In this document: positions 23,461 to 35,900 of the stretch, in pieces
How positions within the stretch are numbered: position 1 is the first letter of the stretch
Layout of the letters: the number at the start of each line of letters is the position of its first letter
From: Cheilinus undulatus
Taxonomy: Eukaryota > Chordata > Actinopteri > Labriformes > Labridae
Assembly (NCBI RefSeq): GCF_018320785.1
Contig: NC_054882.1
Coordinates: forward strand, 28,028,719 to 28,092,718
Direction of reading: 5' to 3'
DNA length: 64,000 nucleotides
Translations under genes and position numbers: made by a program
The notes under the pieces: generated by a model
The model's database searches: none
Seen by the model: only the letters and a program-made list of their open reading frames with translations
What the model was told of the DNA's origin: nothing

Positions 23461-26211
23461 GACATTTGACAGTGACTTAACCTTGTAAATCTAAAAAAAT
23501 CCTCTCAAACACACAGATAAAAGTTTGGCAAATGTATCGCTGCCACAATGACATTCTTTGAGAATGAAGCCTCCTTGAAGTCTTTGACAATCCTTGGCCA
23601 ATTGATTGCCAAGTGGCCAGTTGGTTTGGGTAAGCTGGAGGAGTAGTATTCATGTCGAGGGGCAGGCTTTGAACTTGTATTGTGAGCAGTGAACTAATAA
23701 AATCCTCTGATAATCCCACCCACCATGACCTCTGAGCTAACCCCGCTTAATGACCAGACCAAAACTATGGTAATCTTTCCTTCGTCAATGAGACTAGACT
23801 GGGAATAATGGACTCAAAGCCAAGATACACCGGTGATGACTGGTTCTTACAAAGGTTTTCCAATATCTTATCAAAGGCTATGGTGGGTCTAGAAAATGGA
23901 TTAGGTGTAGGGATTTTAAATATTTTAAAATAGCAGGATATACCAAAGCAGCATAAGCCATGATGTTAACTCAACAATCATTAACTTTCACATCCTGTTT
24001 GCTGACATATAACTATTGCAAATCTTTGTTTTCCTAAGGAGTGGGCACAGCTAGATTTCATATCCTAACAAAAACACTAAGTACAGGCTAGCATTCATGC
24101 CAAACTGGCCACCTGTGCTTGAACTAACTGCCATTTCACACAAATGGACGGCATTTGGTTCCCACAGCTGATGATTGCATTACCCGCAGCATGAACCTCC
24201 CCGCATGGGAATCTACAACTTACCCCTTAATTGAAGACAGATGCTTCAAGAGCCAATCTGATGGTTATTAAAAGAAAGAGCTGCAATGGATCACTTCTTC
24301 AGATGTGCTGATAAACTTCCTTGTTTCACTAATCGCCAGCTTTTACGCTGATCCAAGCAGAGGAGGCCTGAATTCCTTTCTTTTAAACACAACAAACAGA
24401 TGATTATGTGGGACAGATGACACACTTTAATTTATTCAGAGTCATCACCACAAATGTGTTAAGAGCTGGAAAAATACGCACAGACAAACAAACCTTGAAG
24501 CAAAATGTCAGGCCTAATATGTTAAAAGAAAAGCCTCCTTAGGGGGGAGATCACTATCAGGTGCATTCTTTCTCAACTCTGACAATCAGTCAAGGTTAAG
24601 AAAGGCAAAACCACTGAATTTGTCAGCAGAGGAAGGCAGAAAATATCAGACTTCTGTCTCTTGAAGTAGATGCCAAGACAAGTCAGTTAAGATGTGACAC
24701 ATTTAGAACCAATTTCAGTTTCTGAAAGGTCAAAATTGCTGCCACTGACTGCCACATAAATTCAATCTGGTTGCACCTCCAGAAAAATGTTCCACTAACA
24801 AACAATGATGGTAACAGGTTTCAGAAAGGCTTGATTCAGCATCTGAATAAAAAGAAGAGACTTAATTAGGGTTTTGTGCAATAATTACTTGCATGAATAA
24901 AATTTTCCTCATTAAGTACAAGTTAATGGGAAAACAAGCTATAAATAGTCCAGAGAATTTCTGCAACACTTCTCTCTCACAGTAGGAGACCCACCACATC
25001 ATGTTGCATTCACTGTCTGCCCCTAAGAGGCCCCCGGGAATCTGGAAGTATGACATAAGCCTCCTGGGATGGCTCTAGTTTGACATAATGGTGTTGGTTT
25101 CTCTTAGACGGATGTTTACGTTCAGAACAAATAAAAATCCAACCTGGCATGGCAGGCAGAGGGCCAGGGTCCTACAGGCTAACTGAGACAGACTCTTTAT
25201 TATTTCAGCATTGGTGCCATGTTTATCTTACAAGACCTTTCCCTCACCCTCTAACCCTGTCTACCCCGACAAATAATATCCCCTGACAAACAGCCTTTCT
25301 GTGAGTGCCCTCTTTCCCACATTACTCCTGCAGTTTTTCCCCTGACACACGGGCCTTTAGAGACCAACAGCTTTTCATTCACTGGGGAAAACAATAAACC
25401 AGCTCGACCTTGCTTCATCTCAATCCAATCCACAGCTTCCACAAAAGGGCAGTCCTAACCCATGACTTCCCACAGACACTCAACATATGAGCCACTTATT
25501 TTAGTTCAACGTGTTTGGAGCATACTGCTTAGATGTGGCGATAAGTGATCCATCCTGATGAACACCCTCAAGGCTCTGTGAGAAGACTTGCCCATGTGGT
25601 GCACGTACATCCCGGCCAAAATAGCCCTTAATGGGAGAATAATCATTCCCTGCTGTGCTGGAAAAGGAGAAAGAGCAATTTTCACCTCCCAGTCAATGAC
25701 CTCTAACCGCAGAATGCATACCTGGCAAGTGAAGCTGGCAAGTGCCATCTTAATTGGCAAATGACAAGTGAAAGGGTCCAGTTCTTCAACATTATAAATG
25801 GAAGAAAAGGGTAATAAGCTGTCCGGTGAGTAGTCCTTCATTATGTCCTGCAGTGAATGAAGGAGAGAGTAGAAAGTTGCTGGGTAAGATAAGATGGCTA
25901 GTCCTCAAATAGAACTGGAGTGTGTCCATTTAAAGGTACATTACGGCACATCTGCAGGCAAACAGCTCCCCTGTGCTGATGGGGGGGCTTGTTAACATCA
26001 CAACAACACAAACAGAGTCAGACCTCCCTTCGGTATATGGAATGCTAAATCACTTACACTTCACTTTTAAACAAACAAAGTTGTCAGGCCTCTTTTAAAG
26101 TTGACCCTTTAATCTTCCTATCTGGTGGCTGCAAAGTTATTTAAAAGATCCACCCTGAGCAACATTTATTCAAAATACTGAATGACAAATTTGGTACTGA
26201 TAAAAACAAGG
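23461..26211. other. Non-coding, nothing recognised
   Basis: AT-rich DNA with only short open frames on both strands. No exon, RNA gene or repeat terminus could be supported. Confidence 0.4.
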
Positions 26212-26480
26212 ACTGCACAATATTTGAGTGTTGCTGATATCTGTTATGCTGATATTTACTGATCAATTCCAGCCGATATTGAAACTGATATGTAAATGTA
26301 GGTCAGACACTTAAGTTTGGTTAATGAGTACGAACAAAGAAAAAGACTTGTTTTAGGTTTGTTGGTCCTGTCTAAAAGGCCACAAACTTTTTCTCACATA
26401 CAGTCAATATTTACCGCTGATATAGCTCAATATATACAGCCAATATCTTACCACTGTATTTGGCGGCGTGTCTGTCTGTC
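26212..26480. repeat. Decayed hAT-like repeat
   Basis: It begins GGACTGCACAATATTTGAG and continues with repeated GCTGATAT/CCGATAT motifs, a pattern typical of fish hAT-derived MITEs of the 'ctgcacgatat' kind. The matching right end was not found, so this is a truncated copy. Confidence 0.4.
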
Positions 26481-26629
26481 TGTGTCGATTTGCACACCAC
26501 ACTGTTGCTCCAATTGTCCTTGAAACCTCTCAGAGGACTTCTTGGGTGTACCGATTCAAAAATGGTGCCATAAAAACAAATCATAAATATGCACAGATTT
26601 TCTATAAAATCCTTAAATATCATAATTTG

Positions 26630-27281
26630 GGGGCTTCCCTGCGATATGATGTGACTGTAGAATGTTTTTGGCATCTTAGTGCCAATAGAGAGCACCAGAG
26701 TAATATGCAAAGTGTGGTTGATTATGTGGCAGATCTGAGAAAGCTGCTGCAGGACTGTAACTCTGGTGATTCCTTGCCAGTGGTGTTGAGAGATTGTGTG
26801 ATCTGTGGCATAAATGAAGACAGGATACAGCAGAGGCAGCTGTCGGAGGGCTGACTGACTTCTGAAAAAGCACCAAGTTTGCATAAGCAATGGAGGAGGC
26901 AAACAGAGACACTGTGGATTTACATGGCAAGAAAGAACCTTGTTAAAGGAATAGTGCAGCGGGTCGGTGAATAAGGTCTGCGACACATTACTGAAACCCC
27001 AGCCGGACAGTAGAAAATGCTACAGATGCAGTGGAGAAAACCACCTGTCCAACGACTGCAGATTTGCCAGTGAAAAATGTCACAACTATGGGAAAGTGAG
27101 ACACATTAAAAGAGCCTGCAGAAACAAAAAAGGGGATAAAAAAATTCTTCACAGTTTAAGGGGGAGAAATAAAAGTGTGCAAATGCCAAAAGAGGATGGC
27201 ATGATTTACAGTCTGGATGAGGAGATAGTCATTCCTAGAGAAGAACCAGTATTAAGAACAGCTAAAGTTAAAGTGGAGTAG
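26630..27281 (+). pseudogene. Ty3/gypsy-type gag fossil with zinc knuckles
   Basis: Two frames together resemble the gag region of a Ty3/gypsy LTR retrotransposon. The first (to about 26852) includes SVVDYVADLRKLLQDCN and LRDCVICGINEDRIQQR, matching the capsid-like block of gypsy gag; it stops at 26850-26852. The second (26967-27281) has a CCHC zinc knuckle, CYRCSGENHLSNDC (C-x2-C-x4-H-x4-C), and a second one in which the second cysteine is replaced: CHNYGKVRHIKRAC. Such knuckles bind nucleic acid. Stops and frame changes show it is dead. No LTRs, protease or polymerase region was found nearby. Confidence 0.7.
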
Positions 27282-27286
27282 GAAGC

Positions 27287-27782
27287 AGAGATCCTACAAA
27301 CTTTAAGGATTGAATTCAAGAACTTTTAAGACATGAGCTGAGAGAAATGTAACCTTTTTTTTTTTTTCTTGGCAAACAGTAAAAAATGAGAGGCATGTGA
27401 GATTTCTTGTTACACTGGGCAGAGCCAAATTCTCCTATCAAATGCAGTCTTAATAACATGCCAATTGACATTATTCATTTTGGGTCATAAAAACCCAAAT
27501 TTGATGATTTCAGGCATGTTTAATGCCTCTAGTCTATCAATGTAAGGTACAGTGGTATTAATCATACCATATGCAACAAGCATATATGCAAAAAAAAAAA
27601 AAAAGATTGAAATCAAATAAACATAGCAAGAAAACAAGATTGGATGGTGGTAAATAAAAATACCATTTAGAATTAAGACTGCTAACAAGTTTAAAAAGGC
27701 TTTTAAGACATTTTAGGCCCTTAAGTTTAAAAAGTCCAATTTAAGACCTTTTGAGATTTTTCAAGGATCTACAGGAACCCTG
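27287..27782. repeat. Decayed DNA transposon (probable hAT MITE)
   Basis: The right end, read on the minus strand, is CAGGGTTCCTGTAGATCCTT followed by repeated TTTAAGAC-type motifs. The left end, CAGAGATCCTACAAACTTTA, is an approximate inverted copy. The internal AAGACATTTTA/TTTAAGACC pattern is characteristic of a family common in fish. The target duplication is not convincing. An A-run lies at about 27588-27604. Confidence 0.45.
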
Positions 27783-29053
27783 ATGGGGACATCACCAAGA
27801 TTTCTGTTGTAGTACTAGTGAAAGTCTCAGGAACCAGTATGGTCAGTAGTAAATCTTAGCAGTAAATACTGCGCATTCCTTATTTAAGGCACTGATTAAG
27901 CTTTATAAAAAAAATAATATTTTTAAGGTCTCTGTAGATGAAACTCTTACATTTTGCAGCCAGTTATGGTCATTTTTATCACAGCTGCAGCATACCAAGA
28001 AAAAGGGAGAAAGGATAAAAGCTCCAACTCTGAGATCCAAGACACACTTGGCCTGTTTCCTGTCTGGACCACCTGGAAGAGAATGCCGTTCATCCCATTT
28101 AGGCAACATTTATCTGAAATGAAGTTGAGGCCACATTGTCTGAGAGGTCAAGTGAGGTCAAATGAGAAGAAAATAGAACTTTTCACTTATAATTGATTGA
28201 TTTTGTCCCATTCTTCTTCATCAGCTGGTGGGGAGAGTCATTGTCCTATGAACAGCCTGCATTTAAAACTTCACTGTGTCTCAATGGGGTGCTCATTAGA
28301 AAAAACAATTAGGTTTGCTGGAGCAAAATAAGGGCCCCATAGGGGGTAGTGATGAGATGCAAGGAAAGAGGAAATCGCAAATGATTAAAATTCAGCAGGA
28401 AGGACAGTTTGTCTCACGTGTTAGGTCAGACATCAGTGCTCATGTGGAAAAATGTCATCCTCTTCAAAAAGACCAGGAAAAACACAGAACCCAGCAAGTG
28501 ATCAAAGTTCAGCCAACTGAGAGTGTTCTGTTACAAAGACAAACATCACTTATCAGACTGAAACTCCTGTCCCCTCACGGTTAACAGATTGGAGGATGTG
28601 AGGGGGAAAAAGGAAAAAAGGAACCTGTATGAAGTAAATGCAATCTCGGAGACAGAGGAGCTCAATATGAGGACTGTCTGTTTACATGAAGATACACAAA
28701 GAGGACTCTTTTCAGCATAATCTAAATCACATGCAGATGTTTTAAACACTTTCACTCTCTGTGGGGGTTTAATCAGGTGGTCTCGCAGGAAAATATGACA
28801 TTTTATGCTTTTCAACCAAACCCATGTCCGTTTCCTAAGGACAAATGAAGACACGCCTGACAAAACTAATAAAATGTCCTGTCTTTTCCAAAGCCCACAG
28901 AGCTAAAGACACCCTAGCAATGGCGATAAAAAAAGAGACCACAAAAGACGAAACAATCGCCTGACATGAACCTAGCTTCACTTAAATCTTCGCTTACGTT
29001 AAGTTAGCTTAAATATGGTTAAGTTCTCAAAAAAGCCGTTAACGTAAACTTAC
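27783..29053. other. Non-coding, nothing recognised
   Basis: No supportable exon or repeat. On the minus strand this would be the start of the intron that follows the candidate first exon at 29054-29260. Confidence 0.35.
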
Positions 29054-29260
29054 CAACTTCGCCAACTTATCTCGTCCGAAGGACTCCTATCTACGGTACA
29101 AACTCTCCCCCGTGGTTCCGTAACAAAATATCAAAGTTATTCCGTTATTTTCCTCTGTTCACATGTTAAAAACAACTCTCAGATACACACACATCCCAGC
29201 GCGGGTTATCAGCTCACACTGCTACCAACAACCTAACAGTGCTGCATCTTTGAAGAACTG
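29054..29260 (-). promoter_or_regulatory. Candidate 5' non-coding exon/promoter, minus strand
   Basis: This stretch is richer in CpG than the surrounding DNA (several CG dinucleotides between 29060 and 29215). On the minus strand it ends in a strong donor (GTTG then GTAAGT, intron from 29053). ATGs in it are quickly followed by stops, so it would be non-coding. It sits upstream of the RhoGEF exons on the same strand and downstream of spint1, so it could be the first exon of the RhoGEF gene. No TATA box was recognised. The inference rests only on composition, the donor and position. Confidence 0.3.
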
Positions 29261-29263
29261 CGG

Positions 29264-29722
29264 AGTAGTGATGTTTCGTAAGTGAACGAGCTGGTACTAA
29301 TAGCCGACTCTTTTACGTGAACGATGAGATCCGGTTCCAATTTGAAAGACGTTTAATATAATTTCTACTCTGTGTGTGTCTGTGTCTTGTCTGAGTGATT
29401 AGTAGAGATGATCTCTACTCCACACTGCTCTGCCAAGGTACACAAAGCATTAGGGACATAAGCTTGATTGTTCGACATTGTTCTGTATCAGGTGTGTCAT
29501 ACAGTAGGGCCATTGTGAGCAGATTTTATCTGACCCACAATCTATTTTCACGAGACAGTCATTTTGAGAAATACTTACATGATACTTTAATATATTTAAA
29601 ATTTCAGCATAAATGAAGTAAACCCATTTGAGAGCCAAAAGAGTTAGCGCCTCTTGCTGAGTCAGCCTATTGATCCGGATCACTAAAAAGAGTCGTTGTT
29701 CCCATCACAGCGGCGAAGAGTG
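29264..29722. mobile_element. hAT-like non-autonomous element
   Basis: The left end GTGATGTTTCGTAAGTGAAC and the right end, read on the minus strand, GTGATGGGAACAACGACTC, resemble the 'GTGATG...GAACGACTC' termini of a hAT family common in fish. The left arm also contains CCGACTCTTTTACGTGAACG. An exact target duplication was not found; flanks share GCGG. It adjoins the candidate promoter at 29054-29260. Confidence 0.5.
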
Positions 29723-31800
29723 AAGCTGCGTTCAGGGCTGTAAGAAATATAGCAACTACGAATCGTAAGTAAATGCAAGCAGGCGACACAGCTCAAACGT
29801 GTGTCTCTAAATGAAAAACGTAAGTTTAGTTCTCCTCTCTTGTTCTTCATATCCCCAAAATAAATCTCCAATATGTTGGAACAATTAAAAGCAGAAAACT
29901 AGCTATCTATGAAAAGTCATCATTCCAGGAATTTCTACGTTTCGAGGAGCTTGTGAATGTAACTCTGGACCGCCTGTTTTTGACAAGCCGCTGTCTGTTT
30001 AGTGATTGTCAAAGGTGCTTTAACATCCAAATATCCAGACCTCATTGTTAGTTAATTTCGTTTTTCAGGGTGAGATAATTCAAAAAGGTGTAAACAAACG
30101 GAATGTTTTCCCCTTGTCTGTTTCTAAACAAGCTACATTACGTATGCAAACTAATGCCAGGCTGGTGAAAGGACACCATAAATTGTCACCCCCGTCAATT
30201 CCATTTATGACGGCCGGGTCAGTGGACTGGGGGGCATACAAAGGGCAGCTTCAGTGAATCAATTGGGTGGGTGCTAATTTATGTGTTGCTGATTTAATTG
30301 AGAGAGGGACACTTTTGCAGCTCCTTATGTTTCTTTAAAGATTTCAGTGCAGGCTATAGCGAAAATAACTATCTAACAATTTAAATGAGTAAACACATTG
30401 TTAAACTGCATCAAAGTGACTCTTAAGAATTAGTCCTTTACTGCGGGCTTTATTACCTTAATTCTATCTGTTATGCAAGAACAAGTATTATTACAACTAT
30501 TCAGGAGAATCTGAAATTTGTTGCCCTTTTATAAACACTTTTACATTCAGGGTGAGACAGTTCAAATATAACACACCAATGCCGCCATCTAGTGGATGTA
30601 CAAGGGTGTGCCTTGGTTGAATGTAGGCCTGTAAGTTACAACTGCTGTTTAAAGGAGCCGCAAATGTTGTGGTAAAATGAGTCCTTATTGACCCTGAAAG
30701 AGGAAAATTAGGTGCTGCCCCTTTAGGAAAAGAGAAGAAGAGGTTATAAAAAATTGTTTTATCAGTAGAATATGGTGAAGTTAATTTAGGAAGTGTGCAT
30801 CATTTCTCCTAATTATGCTTAACTTAGACCTTTAAGCCTCATTCTTGGACACTTTGTCATCTTGCGGTCATAAACTACATTACAACTACCTGTGTACATT
30901 AAAGATGGCAGCAGTTCTGACAGACATGTTTTACAGCCAGTCGAAACTGGTTGATTTATGCTTGATAATGTTTGTTTAACATAGCATGCAAATATGTTGA
31001 ATCTTATCAATAGTTACAAGTAACATCACTTAACAGCAAATATTTGGATGAGGACTCTGGGGCTTGGTAATTTTATCTTTCAATAAAGCTGAGGAAGGTT
31101 TTGAATGAAACCAACCGTTTTCAAATTAAAGAGATTAGAAATGCTTTGCAATATTCTACCAAATAGATGTTTTTGCATTTAGATGGGTAAAAGTCCCAAA
31201 CATTTTTACAAGATGGAGTCTTTAATGTGTCATACAGTAAAATAAACCCACTGTCCTCATACAAGGATATTTTAAAAAATTGGTGTAAAAATAAAATGTT
31301 TATTTTGTTATACAAATCAGGTCCTACTGATCTAAAATAACTACGAGAAATAGAAAAAAAAAACCACACTAAAAACATGGGTCTCAGGAGGTTAAATTCC
31401 AGGATAGATTAAAACATGATCAACAACTGGCTTTAAGAGTCATGTCAACACAGTACAGCATACTATTTCATATTTTAATATAATAATAATCAGGTATACT
31501 TTTTAAGTTTGCAGATTAAAAAGGTACTAATTCAAACAACAACACTATAGTTATGGTTGCCAGTAGGCAATGGTAGACAAAAATCTGGGGCCTCAAGCTC
31601 TAGGATTCTCAAGATACAGTCATAGTTGTGCATCAGAAAATTTGGTTTACATCTTAGTTCACTTTAAATGATTAATGTGTGTTGTGAATGTAAATAATCG
31701 ACCAAGAGTGAATAAAGTGGCATCAGAATAGATTATGAATTTCCCCAAAAATTCCCCCAAAAAATCATAATGACTATTAATCTTTTTTATGCAGACACCA
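29723..31800. other. Intergenic, nothing recognised
   Basis: AT-rich sequence between the candidate promoter region and the 3' end of spint1. No exon, RNA gene or bounded repeat could be supported. Confidence 0.4.
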
Positions 31801-31807
31801 GTGTGGC

Positions 31808-32733
31808 AGCATAACAAGCTTTTATTTTAATAAGAGCACAAAAGCAAACTACAAATCTGATAATGGGGTTTAACCATTTACAAGGTAAATATACAATATT
31901 CCTGTTAAACTGAAGACCGTTTTTATTCAAAATCAAGCTTATTTGTTTCACAAAACAAAAATACTTTTGAGTTGATATTTTTATTTTATATGTCACAATA
32001 AGGCCAAACTTACAGGAAAACCTACATCAGGTCATATATACAAAGTTTAAAATGTTGAATATTCAACAACAAGGCTGCTCTATAATGTATCCTTAAGCAT
32101 CATTGAATGTATGCAGTATGCTTGTTCTAAAAACACATCTAAAACAACAAAATAAGCTTCTGTGAAATATCTTTCTCAAAGTTAAAGACTATGTACAACA
32201 CTGAGTATGTATGAGTAATGGGTAACATAACATAGAAACAAAGGGACACAATGGGAAGCTGATGTGGCAGGATTTTAGGAAGCTGATTAGGAGTGTGGGT
32301 ACACATCCACACTATTTTCCAGAGCTCAGTGTTAAGAGGAAGGACGGGGCCCTAGACTTTTACTCTGCAGTAACAGACTTTTGAATAAAGTGACTGACAA
32401 CAAAGTAGAAAATAATTCTGTATTCAACCTGATAATACAGGCATAAAAAGGGTGTGACATCTAAGGATTTCCTACCTCTGCATGACTGAAATCCTTCCTT
32501 TTCAACCTGAGTAAAAGCTCATATCCAACAATGTTTTTAACAGCATAAAAACGAGCTAAATGTAAAATTAAAAGACATCACTGCCTTCTTTATGTATCAC
32601 CCTTACAAATATATCCATATATGGACAAAAATAAAAATGGATCCTCTCCAGTCATTGTTTCCTCTCTCATCAATCTGAGTTTGTTCAGTGGTGTGACACA
32701 GCAGGACGGGGGTCAAAAGTCAAGACCATGGGG
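31808..32733 (-). other. spint1: spint1 3' untranslated region (approximate)
   Basis: This follows the spint1 stop codon on the minus strand. Several AATAAA-type polyadenylation signals (TTTATT on the plus strand) occur near 31810-31990, for example in the stretches around 31813 and 31922. The true cleavage site cannot be chosen from sequence alone, so the far boundary is an estimate. Confidence 0.4.
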
Positions 32734-32918
32734 TCAGATGGGTTTGGTGGTGCTGTTGTAGACCAGACGCTCTCTGTCCTCAAAGCTGACTGGAGTATTG
32801 TTGACAGCCACACGCTGGTGTTGGGGAGACTTTTTCTTTCCTTTTATGAGGCAGTACACCAGGATGCACAGCAGGATGAAGATGGCTGCACCAAGGAGGA
32901 CTGCAATTGCTAGAATAC
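32734..32918 (-). CDS. spint1: spint1 coding exon 10: transmembrane helix and tail
   Basis: The last coding exon begins after TTTAACAG (acceptor) and encodes GILAIAVLLGAAIFILLCIL, then VYCLIKGKKK: a single membrane-spanning helix followed by a basic stop-transfer sequence. The tail of about 35 residues ends ERLVYNSTTKPI, close to the human C-terminus. The stop is TGA at 32736-32734. Confidence 0.95.
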
Positions 32919-35900
32919 CTGTTAAATGGACAGGAAAAAACAAAACTAGAAGTTAAAGTTCTGACTGAAATTTAAGACCATGCATTTAAGTATAAAATTA
33001 TACATAGTAGGAGTTAAGAAGTAGAGGATTTTTAAGTGTACACTGAAATGAGAAAGAACAAGGATTATGTACCTGTTTCGCTCTCAGACACCCTTCTTTC
33101 AAATTCTCTCTGCCTTGCAAACACATCCTTTACTGCAAGAAGAAAAAAGACCTAGTTAAAATCTGAACTTGCACATGAAATAAAAAAAAAAAAGCACATT
33201 TCCATTAAAAAGACTAAACCGTCTGTGGCCTGTTTTGTCCACAAGGGGGCAGCAAGAAAAGTTGTAAACACAGCTGGCCTCAACACTCTAACAATACAAA
33301 ACGTTTTTTAACCCTTTTAAAACTTTTTGAATCTTTGTTTTTCTAGGATACAATCTTCTCTGATCCAAAATATGAAATAATACATTTTTTTGTGAAATGA
33401 AATGTTGTTTTGTGTCAGTTTCCTAAACAAACAGCTTGTCAGAATAAAACAGGAAATTCTATTTTAGAAGAGACCTGGGGCTGGACCCACTAAAGCGATG
33501 GGCTGCTTTTGTATCTGCTAAACCTGTGTCTGATTCACAGAGCATGCCCAAAGAATGAGTTGGCGCAGACTGCTCTGCCAATGAGACCACATCTTGGGTG
33601 TGCCTGTGCCATTTGAATGCATGTAAATTGGAGACGATTCTTAAGTTTGGAGCCAAATTGCTTCATTCCCATGGAAATGAGCCTCACTGCAAGAAGGAAC
33701 TCATTCCCAAAGACCAGTTCTAATAGAGATGGCAGATAACAGTTTTTCACTGATTAACAGCAACTGTTCACGATCAGATGCAACAGTAAAAAGCAGAAGT
33801 TGTACAACTTGTGGACAAAAAATGATACCACTGCATCAGAAAAAATGGCATCAAAAACATGAAGCACTAAGATTAAATTATTAAAAAATGTTTAAAAAAT
33901 CAACTGGTTGCATTTTGTTCGAGTATCTGTAACACCTTTTTTACTACTAAAGTGGTACAGAGGAGGTGGAGGGGTCCCCTGCTTTACATCTCTGCAATGT
34001 TCACCATGAAGGTGAAATGTCACAGAAGGTGTACATATTTTAAATTGCACAGTGTATTGGGCTGAAGTGCAGCAAAAATGCTTTTAAATTTGCATTTAAA
34101 CATCAAGAACAACCCACCTGTTACTCCACGGCAAACTTTAATACAGGACTTCTCAGAGTCAAATTTGTTCTCATTTCCTTGGCAGCCACCGTAGTTGAAG
34201 CGGAAGCAGCTTTGATGGATGGGGTTGTAGTACCACTTAGTGATGGTCTCCCTGCAACTTCCTGTGTCAGGAACTTCTGTGCAGCGCACTGGGATCCACA
34301 GAGATGAACAGGTGGGATGAGTAGGCAGTAAAATATTAAACAAAATCATCAAAGCTTAAAATTCAGAAAGCACAAAGAAAAAAATGTTTTATGTCAGAAT
34401 CACCTTTTTGTTCATCAACTGGAATCGTCAGCAGGATACGAAACTTGTTGTCCACTAAAGAAAACACAGAACAGTACTCAAGTCAGCCTATATTTCTTAT
34501 AAATTTTATGACTGTCCTACAAGGGTTGTTTTAATTCCATGAAAATGAGATCCAGTTTGCATAGATATTGCTTACAGTCCTCGCACTTCTGCTCATCTGA
34601 GCCGTCGCTGCATTGTGGAGTTGAGTCACACTCCAGTCCTGGATCCAAACAGCAGCCGTTATCACAGGTAAACTGCTCGGTGGTACACGGGGCTCCACAC
34701 TTTTCTCCTGTGAAACAATAACATAGAGGATATTATCACTCATAATCAACCTGAGCTGTTACAGGGGGTGTTCTTAAAGTAATACAAGGGCTTCGTCTTA
34801 AAGGTGAACCCTCTGAATAATAACTCAGCGCTCCACTAGTCTTTCTGAGCATTACAAAGTGATTTTCCCCCAAAAATAAGGACATAAATATAGCTTTGAC
34901 CCACAAAACCACAGTGAGCAAAGAAAGGTGATTCAAAGGATTTTGAATAAGCCAACGTTGTTGGTGGAATAGCATAATTTTTTGTTGTCTGTGCCAAATT
35001 CTGATTTCTCCATTTGAATGCTGCAGAAACTATCATCTTTCATCCAATAATAGTGAGGCCATGTAGAGTTTCCCTGCTCATAGCTGACAGCAGTGGCCCC
35101 CGGTGCCAGTCTTCTTCTGCTGAAGCCCATCTGCTTCAAGGGTCAACATGCTAGGTATTCAGAGACGCTCACTGTCACAGCTTTGTTGTAATGACTGGTT
35201 ATTTGAGTTGTTACTTTTTTATAAGCTTTAACCAGTATGGTCATTCTCCTCTGATCTCTGCCATTAACAAGGCATTTTGGCCCTGACAACCACGAGACCT
35301 CCAACAATCATGGCATGCTCAAAATTACTTAAACCACCATTCCTACCCATTCTAATGGTTTCAGTTTTAGCACAGAGTCTTTACAATGTCTACAGGCCTG
35401 AATGCATTGGTTGCTGCCATGTGATAGGCTGATTACACATGTATATGCATTAACTCTTTATAGCAGTGGTTCCCAACCTTTTTTCCTTAGAGACCCAACT
35501 ATTCCGAACATAATCCCCCTACATACAGATGTTCATGCCAGAAAATCTACCTGTAAACTTTCCATTATTATGACACTGTTTAAGGGCCAGTCCAAAAAAA
35601 CAGCATTGGTTAATTTTCAAGAAAAGCGTTTTCAGGTTTAAAAAGATTAAAATTTACAAGAAAAAAATGAAATGTTCTCCTTAAAGCTGTACATTTATGT
35701 AAACCAAAACTTGGGATTTCTGAGATCAAACAGTTGAAAATAGCCAATTGTGTGAAATTAAAAATCATACCATATTAATCTGTTTTCTTAGCATAAATCC
35801 TTCAGTTGAGAGTCTAATCAAATGATACCTACAGGGACTGAGCAATGAGGAAGTACTTGTGCCCAGCAGATTATCATGATAAAACGAACTCAGAAGACAC

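Noticed and set aside
26411..26986. 191-codon minus-strand open frame
   Set aside because: It is antisense to the gypsy gag fossil, which explains the open stretch.
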